NCBI GenBank assembly: GCA_024404215.1
Contig: JAKSQI010000010.1
Span: 1-17,877 of the forward strand
Direction: 5' to 3'
DNA: 17,877 nucleotides
DNA from: Oscillospiraceae bacterium
GTDB taxonomy: Bacteria > Bacillota > Clostridia > Oscillospirales > Oscillospiraceae
Positions within the stretch are counted from its first letter, which is position 1. Each line of letters opens with the position of its first letter. A program made the translations under genes and the position numbers. Shown here piece after piece: positions 6,061-15,342 of the stretch. Below the pieces are notes generated by a model that was not told the origin of the DNA, did not search any database, and saw nothing but the letters and a program-made list of their open reading frames with translations.

Positions 6061-7533
6061 ATGACATTTGGCGGCAGTCAGCACATTCATGAGGAATGCG
6101 GAATATTTGGAATCTGTTCGCAAGCACCGCGGGATGTAGCGGGGCTTGCGTATTATGCTCTCTATGCACTTCAGCACCGGGGGCAGGAAAGTGCGGGCAT
6201 TGTTGTTAATGACGGTGGTATTTTTTCAAGCTATAAGGATGTTGGCCTGGTTGGGGATATCTTCACCTCTGATGTGCTGGATAAGCTGGGACAGGGAGAA
6301 ATCGCCGTTGGCCATGTCCGCTACGCAACCACAGGAGCAGATAACATAGCCAATGTTCAGCCGGTAGTTATCAATCATCATAAGGGTCAGCTGGCGCTGG
6401 CCCATAACGGCAACCTTACCAATACCTCGGCTCTGCGGAAGGAGCTGGAGGAAAAGGGCATGATTTTCCACTCAACCACGGACTCGGAAGTCATTGCCTA
6501 CATTATCGTTCAGGAGCGTTTGCGCTGCGGCAGCATTGAAGCGGCGGTGTCCGCCGCCATGGACCGAATTGAGGGCGCCTATTCTTTGGTGATTTCCTCG
6601 CCTGCCAAGCTGATTGCTGCCCGGGACGAATTTGGCTTCCGTCCGCTCTGCTACGGCACCATGCCGGACGGGTCCATTGCTTTTGCCAGCGAGAGCTGTG
6701 CGTTGGACTCCATTGGGGCAACGCTGGTCCGGGATTTGAAGCCCGGTGAGATAGCCATTGTTGAGGATGGTCATCTGCGCTTTGATACCGCCCACTGCGG
6801 AAAACGGTCCCGGCGCATGTGTGCTTTTGAGTATGTCTATTTTGCCCGTCCAGATTCTATCGTAGACGGTACCAATATCAGTCGGGCCCGCCAGAGAGCC
6901 GGCGAGTATTTGGCTCAGGAGCATCCGGTAGATGCGGATGTGGTCATCGGCGTGCCGGATTCCGGCCTGGACGCAGCCATCGGCTATTCTCGGGTTTCGG
7001 GGATTCCCTTTGTTTTGGGCTTTACCAAAAACAAGTATATCGGCCGCACCTTTATTTCTCCCGGGCAGGAGAACCGGGAGGCAGGTGTAAACATCAAACT
7101 GAATCCCATCCGGGAAGCTGTGGAAGGTAAGCGGGTAGTGCTGATTGATGACAGCATTGTCCGGGGGACTACCAGCCGACGGATAGCCGAGCAGCTCTGG
7201 GCTGCCGGAGCGAAAGAAATCCACATGCGCATCAGCGCACCGCCCTTTGTGGCGCCCTGCTATTACGGAACGGATGTGGATGATACCAAGGGGTTGATTG
7301 CGGTCAGCCACACGGTGGAGGAAATTGCCCGGCTGATTAAAGTAACCTCGCTGGGATATCTGAGCCGGGAAAGGCTGGTGCTATTGACCGGCAAGGATGA
7401 AGGCTTTTGCACTGCCTGCTTCGGTGGTGAATATCCTACCGCCATTGCAGGGAATATTGGAAAGAATCGTTTCGACACCCCCAGGCCTCGAAAGTTAAAC
7501 AAGCTGCAAAACAGGAAAGAGGGGGAAGAATAA
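6061..7533 (+). CDS. purF: Amidophosphoribosyltransferase (Fe-S type PurF)
   Basis: This is the first committed step of purine synthesis: PRPP plus glutamine gives phosphoribosylamine. An N-terminal class II glutaminase domain starts at Cys13 (HEECGIFG), so a 12-residue propeptide should be removed, as in Bacillus PurF. The PRPP loop VVLIDDSIVRGTT lies around 359-371. Cys254, Cys400, Cys450 and Cys453 match the four [4Fe-4S] ligands of the B. subtilis enzyme, with the same 146-residue gap between the first two and CxxC at the end. ATG 6061 is preferred because GGGGGAG at 6048-6054 is well placed for it; the in-frame ATG at 6046 lacks a comparable site. Its stop overlaps the carA start by one base (TAATG), indicating translational coupling. 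The usual pur operon neighbours are absent here. Confidence 0.96.
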   Translation: MTFGGSQHIHEECGIFGICSQAPRDVAGLAYYALYALQHRGQESAGIVVNDGGIFSSYKDVGLVGDIFTSDVLDKLGQGEIAVGHVRYATTGADNIANVQPVVINHHKGQLALAHNGNLTNTSALRKELEEKGMIFHSTTDSEVIAYIIVQERLRCGSIEAAVSAAMDRIEGAYSLVISSPAKLIAARDEFGFRPLCYGTMPDGSIAFASESCALDSIGATLVRDLKPGEIAIVEDGHLRFDTAHCGKRSRRMCAFEYVYFARPDSIVDGTNISRARQRAGEYLAQEHPVDADVVIGVPDSGLDAAIGYSRVSGIPFVLGFTKNKYIGRTFISPGQENREAGVNIKLNPIREAVEGKRVVLIDDSIVRGTTSRRIAEQLWAAGAKEIHMRISAPPFVAPCYYGTDVDDTKGLIAVSHTVEEIARLIKVTSLGYLSRERLVLLTGKDEGFCTACFGGEYPTAIAGNIGKNRFDTPRPRKLNKLQNRKEGEE

Positions 7534-8618
7534 TGCAGACCGTAAAAGATAGAAAGCTGATTTTGGCAGATGGCAGCGAATACTACGGGTACGGCTTTGG
7601 AAGCCGGGAGGAAAAGCTGCTGGAGATCGTGTTTAATACTTCGGTAGTAGGTTATCAGGAAATCCTGTCGGATCCCTCCTATACCGACCAAGGTGTTGTT
7701 ATGACCTATCCGTTAATCGGCAATTACGGCATGGCTGATGATGACTACGAAACCGAGCGGCCTACTATTTCTGCGCTGATTGTCCGCGAGTATAACGACG
7801 ACCCTTCCAATTTCCGCAGCACCCAGACCTTGGCACAGGTTATGGAGGCCTATGGCGTAGCCGGCATCTCAGGCTTGGATACCCGTAAGCTGAACCGTCA
7901 TATTCGCGATTGCGGCAGTATGCTTGCCATTTTAACCGGTGCCGAGGTTGATTCGGCCTCTGCCCTGGAGCGCCTGCGGTCGTATAATCCTCCCCGGGAT
8001 GCTGTCAGCCGCGTCAGCCGCAGCCGAATGGTATGCTATGAGGCGGCAGAGCCAAAATACCATGTGGTAGCAGTTGACTGTGGCATGAAGCAGAATATTG
8101 TGCGCAGTATGAACGATCGGGGAATGAGTGTTACCGTTGTACCTTGGAACACTTCGGCTGAGGATATTTTGGCCTTGAAGCCGGATGGCCTCTTCCTGTC
8201 CAATGGACCTGGGGACCCCACCGATGTGGTTCCTTTGATTGAAACTGTTAGGGCCTTGAAAGGAAAGCTGCCTGTTTTTGGTATCTGCCTGGGACACCAA
8301 ATTCTGTCCCTTGCCTATGGTGCGAAAACCTATAAGCTGAAGTTTGGCCATCGAGGGGGCAACCATCCGGTAAAAAACCTGCTGACGGACAAGGTGGAAA
8401 TCACCTCGCAAAACCACAGCTATGCGGTTATGCCGGAAAGTCTGGAAGGAACCGGTCTGAGGATTACCCATATCAATTTGCTGGATAATACGGTGGAAGG
8501 GGTTTCCTGTGAAGAGGACAGGGCCTTTGCTGTGCAATATCATCCGGAAAGTGCTCCCGGTCCCCAGGACAGCGCCTATTTGTTTGACTATTTTGCAAAA
8601 TGGATGGGGGAGAGATAA
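7533..8618 (+). CDS. carA: Carbamoyl phosphate synthase small (glutaminase) subunit
   Basis: It hydrolyses glutamine and passes ammonia through a tunnel to CarB for carbamoyl phosphate, used for pyrimidines and arginine. The N-terminal CarA-specific domain (about 1-150) begins with LILADGSEYYGYGFG. The class I glutaminase domain follows, with oxyanion-loop sequence LSNGPGDP, nucleophile Cys252 in FGICLGHQ, and His337/Glu339 in QYHPES completing the triad. Its 361 residues are typical. The start codon overlaps the purF stop, with a purine-rich AGAGGGGGAAGA site just before it; carB starts 3 bases after its stop. The three genes are surely co-transcribed. Confidence 0.97.
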   Translation: MQTVKDRKLILADGSEYYGYGFGSREEKLLEIVFNTSVVGYQEILSDPSYTDQGVVMTYPLIGNYGMADDDYETERPTISALIVREYNDDPSNFRSTQTLAQVMEAYGVAGISGLDTRKLNRHIRDCGSMLAILTGAEVDSASALERLRSYNPPRDAVSRVSRSRMVCYEAAEPKYHVVAVDCGMKQNIVRSMNDRGMSVTVVPWNTSAEDILALKPDGLFLSNGPGDPTDVVPLIETVRALKGKLPVFGICLGHQILSLAYGAKTYKLKFGHRGGNHPVKNLLTDKVEITSQNHSYAVMPESLEGTGLRITHINLLDNTVEGVSCEEDRAFAVQYHPESAPGPQDSAYLFDYFAKWMGER

Positions 8619-8621
8619 GTT

Positions 8622-11600
8622 ATGCCGAAGAGAACAGACATTCATAAAATACTGGTAATAGGCTCAGGACCCATTGTTATTGGTCAGGCTGCAGAATTTG
8701 ACTATGCCGGAACTCAGGCCTGTTTGGCCTTGAAGGAGGAGGGGTATGAGGTTATTCTCTGCAACTCCAATCCGGCAACTATCATGACCGACCCGGCCAT
8801 GGCGGATAAGGTGTATATGGAGCCCTTGACCTTGGAATATCTGGCCCGTATCATCCGTAAGGAAAGACCCGATGCCATTTTGCCCGGTATCGGCGGACAG
8901 ACTGGCCTAAATTTGGCTATGCAGCTGGAAAAGAAGGGGGTACTTCGGGAATGCCAGTGTGAGCTTCTGGGAACCCGGGGCAGCAGCATTGAAAGGGCAG
9001 AGGATCGGGAACTGTTTAAAGAGCTTTGCCAGCATCTGGGCGAGCCGGTGCTTCCCTCCGAAATTGCTACCGATGCCGAAGAGGCTTTGGGGATTGCAGA
9101 GCGTATTGGATTTCCCGTTGTTCTTCGCCCTGCTTTTACCCTGGGCGGTACCGGCGGTGGCTTTGCCGATAATCCGGAGGAATTTAATGAGCTGATAAAA
9201 AATGCCCTAACGTTGTCTCCCGTTCATCAGGTTCTGATTGAGAAAAGCGTCAAGGGCTATAAGGAAATTGAGTACGAAGTCATGCGGGATGCCAACGACA
9301 CGGCTATCACCGTTTGCAACATGGAAAACCTGGATCCGGTTGGCATTCACACCGGTGACAGCATTGTTGTCTGCCCCTCCCAGACTTTGACCAACAAGGA
9401 GTATCACATGCTCCGCGACAGTGCCCTGAAAATCATACGGGCGCTTGAAATTGAGGGTGGCTGCAACGTTCAGTTTGCCCTGGATCCCAATTCCTTCCAG
9501 TATTATTTGATTGAGGTTAATCCCCGTGTTTCCCGTTCCTCGGCCCTGGCCAGTAAGGCCAGCGGCTATCCCATAGCCCGTGTTTCGGCAAAAATCAGTG
9601 TGGGCATGCGTTTGGATGAAATCCCTCTGGCCAACACCCTGGCCAGCTTTGAACCGGCGCTGGACTATGTGGTTACCAAAATGCCCCGTTTCCCCTTTGA
9701 TAAATTTGCAGATGCCAACAACAGTCTAAGCACCCAGATGAAGGCCACCGGCGAGGTTATGAGCATAGGACGAACCTTTGAGGAAAGCCTGTTGAAGGCT
9801 GTGCGCTCACTGGAAATCGGCATTCATCATCTGCACATGGCCAAATTTGACCAGGAAAGCACAGAGAATCTGCGCAGCTATATCAAAATCGGCACCGATG
9901 ACCGAATCTATGCCATGGCGGAGCTGCTGCGTCGGGGTGTGCCGGAGGCGTCGCTGGCGGTTACCACCCGTATTGATAAGTTCTTTATTCGCAAGCTGAA
10001 GAACATTGTAGCCATGGAAAAGGAACTGGAGAGCTGTGAGCATTCCAGAGAGAGCCTGTACGAAGCCAAGCGCATGGGCTTCTCCGATAAAGAAATCGGT
10101 CTTCGCTGGGGGATGACCCAGCGAGAGGTATTTGAACTGCGCCGCCGGTGGGAACTTTTCCCGGTTTACAAGATGATTGATACCTGTGCCAGTGAGTTCG
10201 AAAGCTACGTGCCTTATTTCTACTCCACCTACGAGGAGGAGAATGAAAGCATTATTTCTGATCGCAAAAAGGTTGTTGTTTTGGGCTCCGGACCCATCCG
10301 TATCGGCCAGGGTGTAGAGTTTGACTATTCTACTGTTCACGCCGTGCAGACAATCCGGGAGGCCGGCTATGAGGCCATTATTATTAACAACAACCCGGAA
10401 ACCGTGTCTACGGACTACACCTGCTCGGATAAGCTGTATTTTGAGCCTCTGTGTGTAGAGGATGTCATGAACATCATCTGCATGGAAAAGCCGGAGGGTG
10501 TCATTGCGTCTTTGGGCGGGCAAACAGCCATCAATTTGGCAGAGCCCTTGGTTGCCTACGGTGCAACCCTGATTGGCACGGACTGCGATGCCATTGAAAA
10601 GGCAGAAAACCGCGATGCTTTTGAAAAGCTGCTGAAGCAGCTGAACATTCCGCAGCCCATGGGCCGGGCTGTTACCAACATTCCCGACGGCATTGCTGCT
10701 GCGGCAGAAATTGGTTACCCCGTGCTGGTGCGTCCCAGCTTTGTTCTGGGTGGCCGGGCCATGCAGATTGTGGCCAAGGAACAGGATCTGATTCATTATC
10801 TGAAAACGGCCGTTGAAATTGATGAGGACAAGCCGGTTCTGGTTGATAAGTATATCCGGGGTAAGGAACTGGAGGTTGACGCCATCTGCGACGGGCAGAG
10901 TGTCTTCATTCCCGGTATTATGGAACTGGTGGAACGCACCGGCGTCCACTCCGGTGACAGCATCAGCGTGTACCCCACCTTCAGCGTCTCCTCCAAGGTG
11001 AAGGGAACCATTCTGGATTACGCCAAGCGCCTGGGACTGGGCATCGGCATTGTTGGCCTCTATAACATTCAGTTCATTGTGGATGAGCAGGACCATGTGT
11101 ATATCATCGAGGTCAACCCCCGCTCCTCTCGTACCGTACCCTTCCTGTCCAAGGCAACCGGCTACAGCTTGGCAGATATTGCCACCCGGGTTATTTTGGG
11201 CAAGAGCCTGAAGGAACAAGGCATTTTCTGCCTCTATCCCAATGAGCGGGCGCGCTGGTATGTTAAGGCCCCGGCCTTCTCCTTCAGCAAGCTCAGAGGC
11301 ATGGATGCCTATCTGTCCCCGGAAATGAAGAGCACCGGCGAAGCCATCGGCTACGACACTAAAATGCACCGGGCCATGTATAAGGCTTTGGTGGCCAGCG
11401 GTATCAAGCTGCAGAATTATGGTACTGTAGTGGTCACATTGGCCGATGAGGATAAGGACGAGGCCTTGCCCTTGATTCAGCGTTTTTATGACATGGGCTT
11501 TAACATTGAGGCTACAGTAGGTACTGCCGTGTATCTGAAGGAGCACGGCATCCGAACCCGCCTGCGCCGCAAGCTCAGCGAAGGCAGCACAGAAATTCTG

Positions 11601-11813
11601 GAGACCTTGCGCAGCGGCTATGTTAGCTACGTTATTGACACCCGTGCTATTCTATCAGGTGTACACTATGAGGACGGCGTGGCCATTCGCCAGTGCGCAG
11701 TAGAAAACGGCGTCAGCATGTTTACATCCCTGGACACCGTCCGCGTTCTGCTGGATACCCTGGAGGAGCTGACCATGACGGTGGCGACCATCACCGAAGA
11801 TGACGAACGCTGA
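8622..11813 (+). CDS. carB: Carbamoyl phosphate synthase large subunit
   Basis: It uses bicarbonate, ammonia from CarA and two ATP to make carbamoyl phosphate. The 1063 residues hold the standard duplicated architecture. The first carboxyphosphate half begins with ILVIGSGPIVIGQAAEFDYAG. The second carbamate-phosphorylating half begins near residue 545 with VVVLGSGPIRIGQGVEFDYS. Each half has a pre-ATP-grasp segment and an ATP-grasp domain (RPAFTLGGTGGG in the first, RPSFVLGGRAM in the second). The last 130 or so residues form the MGS-type regulatory domain, which binds UMP or other effectors in studied homologues; the effector here cannot be read from sequence. No truncation is visible against the usual 1050-1075 aa. 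It is followed after 45 bases by dapL. Confidence 0.97.
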   Translation: MPKRTDIHKILVIGSGPIVIGQAAEFDYAGTQACLALKEEGYEVILCNSNPATIMTDPAMADKVYMEPLTLEYLARIIRKERPDAILPGIGGQTGLNLAMQLEKKGVLRECQCELLGTRGSSIERAEDRELFKELCQHLGEPVLPSEIATDAEEALGIAERIGFPVVLRPAFTLGGTGGGFADNPEEFNELIKNALTLSPVHQVLIEKSVKGYKEIEYEVMRDANDTAITVCNMENLDPVGIHTGDSIVVCPSQTLTNKEYHMLRDSALKIIRALEIEGGCNVQFALDPNSFQYYLIEVNPRVSRSSALASKASGYPIARVSAKISVGMRLDEIPLANTLASFEPALDYVVTKMPRFPFDKFADANNSLSTQMKATGEVMSIGRTFEESLLKAVRSLEIGIHHLHMAKFDQESTENLRSYIKIGTDDRIYAMAELLRRGVPEASLAVTTRIDKFFIRKLKNIVAMEKELESCEHSRESLYEAKRMGFSDKEIGLRWGMTQREVFELRRRWELFPVYKMIDTCASEFESYVPYFYSTYEEENESIISDRKKVVVLGSGPIRIGQGVEFDYSTVHAVQTIREAGYEAIIINNNPETVSTDYTCSDKLYFEPLCVEDVMNIICMEKPEGVIASLGGQTAINLAEPLVAYGATLIGTDCDAIEKAENRDAFEKLLKQLNIPQPMGRAVTNIPDGIAAAAEIGYPVLVRPSFVLGGRAMQIVAKEQDLIHYLKTAVEIDEDKPVLVDKYIRGKELEVDAICDGQSVFIPGIMELVERTGVHSGDSISVYPTFSVSSKVKGTILDYAKRLGLGIGIVGLYNIQFIVDEQDHVYIIEVNPRSSRTVPFLSKATGYSLADIATRVILGKSLKEQGIFCLYPNERARWYVKAPAFSFSKLRGMDAYLSPEMKSTGEAIGYDTKMHRAMYKALVASGIKLQNYGTVVVTLADEDKDEALPLIQRFYDMGFNIEATVGTAVYLKEHGIRTRLRRKLSEGSTEILETLRSGYVSYVIDTRAILSGVHYEDGVAIRQCAVENGVSMFTSLDTVRVLLDTLEELTMTVATITEDDER

Positions 11814-11858
11814 AAGCCCTGATGGTCAAATCAACGAATCTTTCTGGGAGGAATCACT

Positions 11859-13073
11859 ATGGTTACCGTAAACCACGATTACTTAAATTTGAGAGGCAGC
11901 TATCTGTTTTCTGAAATTGCCAAGCGGGTGGCAGCCTATTCTGCTGCCAATCCGGATAAAAAAATCATCCGCCTGGGCATCGGCGATGTCACGCAGCCCC
12001 TGCCCACCTCGGTCATTGAGGCATTACACAAGGCTGTGGATGAGCAGGCATCGGCGGCAACCTTCCGGGGCTATGCGCCGGATTTAGGCTACGACTTCCT
12101 GCGCAATGCCATTGCTGAGAAGGACTATCAGGCCAGAGGCTGTGATATCCGTCCGGACGAAATCTTTGTGTCCGACGGTGCCAAAAGTGACTCCGGCAAC
12201 ATTCAGGAAATCTTCGGAAGGGATAATCGCATTGCAGTGTGCGACCCGGTTTATCCGGTATATGTGGACACTAATATCATGGGAGGCCGGGCTGGTAGCT
12301 TTGACGAAGCTCGCGGCCTGTGGGATGGTGTAATCTACATGCCCTGCACGGCAGAAAACGGTTTTGCCCCGGAGCTGCCTGCTGAGGTACCTGATTTGAT
12401 TTATCTTTGCTTCCCCAACAACCCCACCGGTGCTGCCATTACCAAGTCGGCCTTGCAGGAGTGGGTGGATTATGCGAACCGCAACGGCTGCGTCATTATC
12501 TATGATGCTGCATACGAGGCTTATATTGCCGAGGATGAGGTTCCCCACTCCATTTATGAGTGTGAAGGCGCCCGCACCTGTGCCATTGAGCTGCATTCCT
12601 TCTCCAAGAATGCCGGCTTTACCGGACTTCGTCTGGGTTATACGGTTATTCCGTCGGACCTGATCCGGGATGGTGTGGAAATTCGCAGCCTGTGGGCACG
12701 CCGCCACGGAACCAAGTACAACGGTGCCCCCTATATTGTTCAGCGTGCCGGTGAGGCCGTCTACTCAGAACAGGGGCAGAAGGAGGTTCGTCAGCTGGTT
12801 GATTACTATATGACCAATGCTGCCTCTATCCTGGCCGGTCTGAAGGCAGCCGGTTATTCCGTCTCCGGCGGTGTCAACGCTCCCTACATCTGGCTGAAAA
12901 CCCCGGACGGTATGGGAAGCTGGGAATTCTTCGACCATCTGCTGACTAAGGCCAACGTAGTGGGAACTCCCGGTGTTGGCTTCGGCCCCCATGGTGAGGG
13001 TTACTTCCGCCTGACAGCTTTTGGCGACCACGCAGCCACCGCAGAGGCCATGGAGCGCATCCGTCGGCTGTAA
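11859..13073 (+). CDS. dapL: LL-diaminopimelate aminotransferase
   Basis: A PLP-dependent class I/II aminotransferase that converts tetrahydrodipicolinate and glutamate directly to LL-diaminopimelate, bypassing the acyl-intermediate steps of lysine and peptidoglycan precursor synthesis. The 404-residue length fits DapL. The N-terminus NLRGSYLFSEIAKR, GIGDVTQPLP, the cofactor region VSDGAKSDSGNIQ and FPNNPTGA are family-typical. The internal-aldimine lysine is K250 in HSFSKNAGFTGLRLGY. GGGAGGAA just upstream supports the start. It follows carB by 45 bases with no terminator between, so it probably shares the purF-car transcript. It ends at the hairpin 13088-13131. Another aminotransferase of this fold is possible but less likely given how closely the motifs fit DapL. 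Confidence 0.93.
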   Translation: MVTVNHDYLNLRGSYLFSEIAKRVAAYSAANPDKKIIRLGIGDVTQPLPTSVIEALHKAVDEQASAATFRGYAPDLGYDFLRNAIAEKDYQARGCDIRPDEIFVSDGAKSDSGNIQEIFGRDNRIAVCDPVYPVYVDTNIMGGRAGSFDEARGLWDGVIYMPCTAENGFAPELPAEVPDLIYLCFPNNPTGAAITKSALQEWVDYANRNGCVIIYDAAYEAYIAEDEVPHSIYECEGARTCAIELHSFSKNAGFTGLRLGYTVIPSDLIRDGVEIRSLWARRHGTKYNGAPYIVQRAGEAVYSEQGQKEVRQLVDYYMTNAASILAGLKAAGYSVSGGVNAPYIWLKTPDGMGSWEFFDHLLTKANVVGTPGVGFGPHGEGYFRLTAFGDHAATAEAMERIRRL

Positions 13074-13087
13074 AGAGAAAAGCATGA

Positions 13088-13131
13088 AAATACCCCTTCC
13101 GATATTATTTAAAAAATCGGAAGGGGTATTT
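13088..13131. terminator. Bidirectional terminator between convergent dapL and the flavoprotein gene
   Basis: A perfect 16-bp inverted repeat, AAATACCCCTTCCGAT (13088-13103) and its complement (13116-13131), encloses a 12-base AT-rich loop. It starts 15 bases after the dapL stop and ends 12 bases from the end of the minus-strand gene. Short T-rich runs follow the stem in both directions, so it can serve both converging transcripts. Confidence 0.85.
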
Positions 13132-13143
13132 GTTATGGAAATC

Positions 13144-14778
13144 TTATACGCTCATGTTAATGGCACGCATGCCGCCGCTGATGTTTTTCACCCGGTAGCC
13201 CTTCGCCTTGAGGAAGAGGCAGGCGTTGTAGGCCCGATAGCCTACGCCGCAGTATACAGCATATTCCTTGGCAGGATCCAGTTCGGCATAGCGGCTGCGG
13301 AGCTCATCTACAGGCAGCAGAATGGCACCCTCAATATGGCCGTCCTCCCACTCCTCTTCGGTACGGACATCCAAAACCACGGTGCTGGGCCGGGCCAGCA
13401 GGGCAGGAATATCCTGAGGCAGGCAATAGTCCAGTTCGCCGCGAATCATGTTGGCAGCAATCATGCCGCCCATGATAACAGGGTCCTTAGCGGATGAGAA
13501 GGGGGGCGCATAGGCCAGGTCCAGGTTTTCCAAATCAAAGACGCTGAGGTGCGAATACAGAGCAGTGGCCAAAACATCGATGCGCTTGTCTACGCCCTTG
13601 CGGCCAATGGCCTGGGCCCCCAGCAGCAGGCCGGACTGCTTTTCAACCGTCAGTTTAATAATCATGGGCTCTGCATCGGGGTAGTAGGTGGCGTTGCTGA
13701 AGCCGGGAGCATAAAGGGATGCAGAGGCACGGCCCTGCTGGGCGGCTTCTCTGGCGTTGAGACCGGTACGGGCAGCGGTCAGCTCGCCCACCTTAATAAT
13801 GGCGGTTCCCAAAACGCCCTTAAACTGCATGTTGCCTCCGGCGGCGTTGGCGCCGGCAACACGACCCTGCTTGTTGGCGCTGCCTGCCAGAGGAATGCGG
13901 ACCTTTTTTCCGGTGAGCATGTTAACGCTTTCTACCATGTCTCCGGCGGCGTAGATATCCGAAACACTGGTGCGCATGTTGCCGTCGGTCCAGACACCGC
14001 CGGTTTCACCCAGCCGGCATCCGGCCTTTTCGGCCAGCTCTGTACTGCCCCGAACGCCGGCGGCCATAATGACCATGTCGGCTTCCAGACGGGCTCCGTT
14101 ATCCAAAATGACACCGTCAGCTTTGCCTTCCCCGGTGATTTCAGATACGCCAAGGCCGGTGAGCACCTGAATGCCCTTGTCATTCAGTTCACCAATTAAA
14201 ACATCGGAGAATTCAGGGTCCATGTTACTCATAACCTGAGGCAGCTTTTCAATTACGGTAACTTCCAGCCCCTTCGCCCTCAGGTTTTCGGCACTTTCCA
14301 GACCAATAAAGCCTCCGCCTACTACAACTGCCCGCTTCATGCCAAGCTCCAGCTTGGACACGATGGCGTCGGCATCGGGGACGGTGAACACGTGGTAAAC
14401 ACCGTCGCTGTCAATGCCTTTGATGGGCAGAGCTACCGGCTTACCTCCCGTGGCAATAATCAGCTTGTCGTAGGCCTCGGCGGATTCACCCTCGGCGTTT
14501 CTTACGGTGATGGTCTTGGCGGCGGAGTCAATATCCGTCACCTCATGGTTGATGCGGACATCAATGTTAAAGCGCTCTTTAAACAGCTCGGGGGTTACCA
14601 ACAGCAGCTCATCCCGGTCTTCAATCACGCCGCCGATATAATAGGGCAGGCCGCAGTTAGCGAAGGATACGTAATTGCCCTTTTCAAACAGAACGATTTC
14701 AGCGTCTTCGTTGGTGCGTCGTGCCTTGGTGGCGGCGCTGGCACCGGCGGCTACACCGCCAATTACTAAAATTCTCAT
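13144..14778 (-). CDS. CoA-disulfide reductase / NADH-dependent persulfide reductase family flavoprotein with rhodanese domain
   Basis: The 544-residue protein has an FAD-binding N-terminus (ILVIGGVAAGASAATKARR), the single redox cysteine C42 in FANCGLPYYIGG typical of CoA-disulfide reductases, and a central NAD(P)H-binding region AVVVGGGFIGLESAENL. A second FAD motif, DIYAAGDM, is followed by the dimerisation domain. The C-terminal rhodanese domain (about 450-544) has LDVRTEEEWEDGHIEGA and an active loop CGVGYR with catalytic Cys510. This layout matches the CoADR-RHD/Npsr group, which reduces CoA disulfides, persulfides or polysulfides with NAD(P)H. The exact substrate cannot be told from sequence. 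GGAGG lies just before the start, and the C_GCAxxG_C_C gene ends 15 bases upstream, so the two form an operon. A plain NADH oxidase is a less likely alternative. Confidence 0.9.
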   Translation of the reverse strand: MRILVIGGVAAGASAATKARRTNEDAEIVLFEKGNYVSFANCGLPYYIGGVIEDRDELLLVTPELFKERFNIDVRINHEVTDIDSAAKTITVRNAEGESAEAYDKLIIATGGKPVALPIKGIDSDGVYHVFTVPDADAIVSKLELGMKRAVVVGGGFIGLESAENLRAKGLEVTVIEKLPQVMSNMDPEFSDVLIGELNDKGIQVLTGLGVSEITGEGKADGVILDNGARLEADMVIMAAGVRGSTELAEKAGCRLGETGGVWTDGNMRTSVSDIYAAGDMVESVNMLTGKKVRIPLAGSANKQGRVAGANAAGGNMQFKGVLGTAIIKVGELTAARTGLNAREAAQQGRASASLYAPGFSNATYYPDAEPMIIKLTVEKQSGLLLGAQAIGRKGVDKRIDVLATALYSHLSVFDLENLDLAYAPPFSSAKDPVIMGGMIAANMIRGELDYCLPQDIPALLARPSTVVLDVRTEEEWEDGHIEGAILLPVDELRSRYAELDPAKEYAVYCGVGYRAYNACLFLKAKGYRVKNISGGMRAINMSV

Positions 14779-14793
14779 AGGGGACCTCCGTGC

Positions 14794-15297
14794 TTATTCG
14801 GGTTTTTCGTTGTCCAGCAGGAAAGCTGCGGCAACGCGAGTTGCACGCTCAACCACATCGGCGCATTTTTCGGCGTGGTCCTCAATTTTCCAGTATTCCT
14901 CGCAGTCAGCGGGGTTGGTGAAAATATAGCTGCGGCCAAATACCTGCTTCTGGAATTCGGGGCACATGGTAGTTCCCATGGCTTCCAGATAGGTGTCACG
15001 AAATTTGTTGAACATTCCTGCGTTAATATCCTGCAGGTCGGGATTTTTGAGTTCATCGGCCAGAGGTACGTTGTACTTCAAACCAACGGCAAGCAGACCG
15101 CAGGTGTAGGTGCCGCAGGTGCCGCTGCTGCCCCCTGCGCCTCCGCATAGGTTCATGGAAGCGCGGATTAATTCGTCGGGAATCCAGTCAAAGTAAGCCT
15201 TTAGGCCAAGCAGGGTGCTGCGGGAGCATACATCGTCACGAATCTGAGCTTCGCGGGCCGTTTTACCGCACAAGTCAATAATTTCTTCTCTTGTCAT
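14794..15297 (-). CDS. C_GCAxxG_C_C family putative redox protein
   Basis: This 167-residue soluble protein has eight cysteines (10, 24, 51, 61, 66, 112, 132, 145). It fits the C_GCAxxG_C_C family of presumed redox or metal-binding proteins: a Cys near residue 24 followed by a helix, a glycine-rich turn CGGAGGSSGTCG (51-62), then GLLAVGLKYN and a C-terminal region with spaced cysteines. The motif is unusual: residues 24-31 read CSRSTLLG, and two extra cysteines (51 and 66) flank the glycine-rich turn. No signal peptide or membrane segment is seen. GGAGG at the right distance supports the start. It is the first gene of the minus-strand operon, ahead of the CoA-disulfide reductase-like protein, suggesting a shared thiol/sulfur redox role. 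Its function is not established. Confidence 0.82.
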   Translation of the reverse strand: MTREEIIDLCGKTAREAQIRDDVCSRSTLLGLKAYFDWIPDELIRASMNLCGGAGGSSGTCGTYTCGLLAVGLKYNVPLADELKNPDLQDINAGMFNKFRDTYLEAMGTTMCPEFQKQVFGRSYIFTNPADCEEYWKIEDHAEKCADVVERATRVAAAFLLDNEKPE

Positions 15298-15342
15298 GGT
15301 CTATCCTCCGAAACATATTTCTGTGAGTGAAAGCTCATCTGT

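Noticed and set aside
9807..11546. A 579-codon minus-strand frame inside carB
   Set aside because: It is fully inside carB on the opposite strand and has no family motif, so it is a shadow of the real gene.
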